DNA of 5,280 nucleotides. Source: Verrucomicrobiota bacterium (lineage in GTDB: Bacteria; Verrucomicrobiota; Kiritimatiellia; CAIQIC01; Lenti-01). The notes beneath the pieces are model-generated. The model saw only the letters and a program-made list of their open reading frames with translations. It was not told the origin of the DNA and made no database searches. The DNA is taken from contig DMJA01000289.1 of assembly GCA_003451935.1 (NCBI GenBank), positions 1 to 5,280 of the forward strand, read 5' to 3'. Position numbers and translations under genes: made by a program. Shown here one piece after another: positions 5,187-5,280 of this stretch (the stretch's first letter is position 1; each line of letters opens with the position of its first letter).

Positions 5187-5280
5187 ATGAGCGACAAGTC
5201 CACAACCCCGATGATGGCCCAGTACCGCCGCGCCAAGGCGGAGATCGCCCCCGACACCATCCTCTTCTTCCGCCTGGGCG
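5187..5280 (+). CDS. mutS: DNA mismatch repair protein MutS, N-terminal fragment (runs off the right edge)
   Basis: Only the first 31 codons are inside the window: MSDKSTTPMMAQYRRAKAEI followed by APDTILFFRLG. This matches the opening of MutS mismatch-binding domain I, where family members read TPMMxQYxxxKxxxPDxxLFFRxGDFYE; the F-Y-E mismatch-reading motif would come just past the edge. MutS recognises mispaired bases and, with MutL, starts mismatch repair. The start at 5187 sits a few residues before the conserved TPMM block, as usual. No Shine-Dalgarno site or convincing promoter was seen upstream. It is divergent from infA across 139 bp. The fragment is too short to exclude a MutS paralogue, but the N-terminal domain argues for MutS1. 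Confidence 0.9.
   Translation, partial: MSDKSTTPMMAQYRRAKAEIAPDTILFFRLG

Noticed and set aside
1..5280. CRISPR arrays, tRNA genes, insertion sequences or prophage attachment sites
   Set aside because: No regularly spaced repeats, cloverleaf-like sequences, transposase frames or flanking duplications were seen.

Overview
The window is GC-rich, gene-dense bacterial DNA with a strong preference for C or G at third codon positions. It holds seven genes, two of them cut by the window edges. An exosortase with an EpsI partner points to an outer-membrane bacterium that makes exopolysaccharide. The overall style would fit the PVC group (Verrucomicrobiota or Kiritimatiellota-like), but that placement is inference: there is no rRNA, and the conserved genes were read only by eye.

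Left part (1-1360, minus strand): the N-terminal part of a YicC-family protein, cut by the left edge. Upstream of it on the same strand is a secreted single-HKD phospholipase D-superfamily protein, probably a nuclease, whose N-terminal half looks like a KTSC domain. A 105-bp divergent intergenic region (1361-1465) separates it from the next block and has promoter-like elements facing both ways.

Centre (1466-4707, plus strand): a tight four-gene array. It encodes an exosortase/archaeosortase-family transpeptidase with Cys, Arg and His active-site residues, an EpsI (DUF3485) protein carrying a four-cysteine zinc-ribbon-like insertion, a UDP-glucuronate decarboxylase (UDP-xylose synthase), and an FHA-domain protein with a long Ala/Pro/Lys tail. 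The first two genes overlap by 46 bp, and the next two gaps are 1 and 14 bp, so the four are probably one transcript. Together they suggest protein sorting or anchoring at the cell surface, coupled to supply of a pentose sugar nucleotide for surface polysaccharide, with a phosphothreonine-recognition protein attached. No exosortase substrate with a recognisable C-terminal sorting signal is encoded here.

Right part (4708-5280): a perfect 12-bp hairpin between convergent genes serves as a likely bidirectional terminator. It is followed by infA (IF-1) on the minus strand with a good extended -10 promoter, and then the divergent first 31 codons of mutS on the plus strand.

Most of the window is ordinary. 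The parts most worth a second look are the zinc-ribbon EpsI, the KTSC-like/PLD fusion, the joining of UXS and FHA genes to an exosortase pair, and possible leaderless starts.
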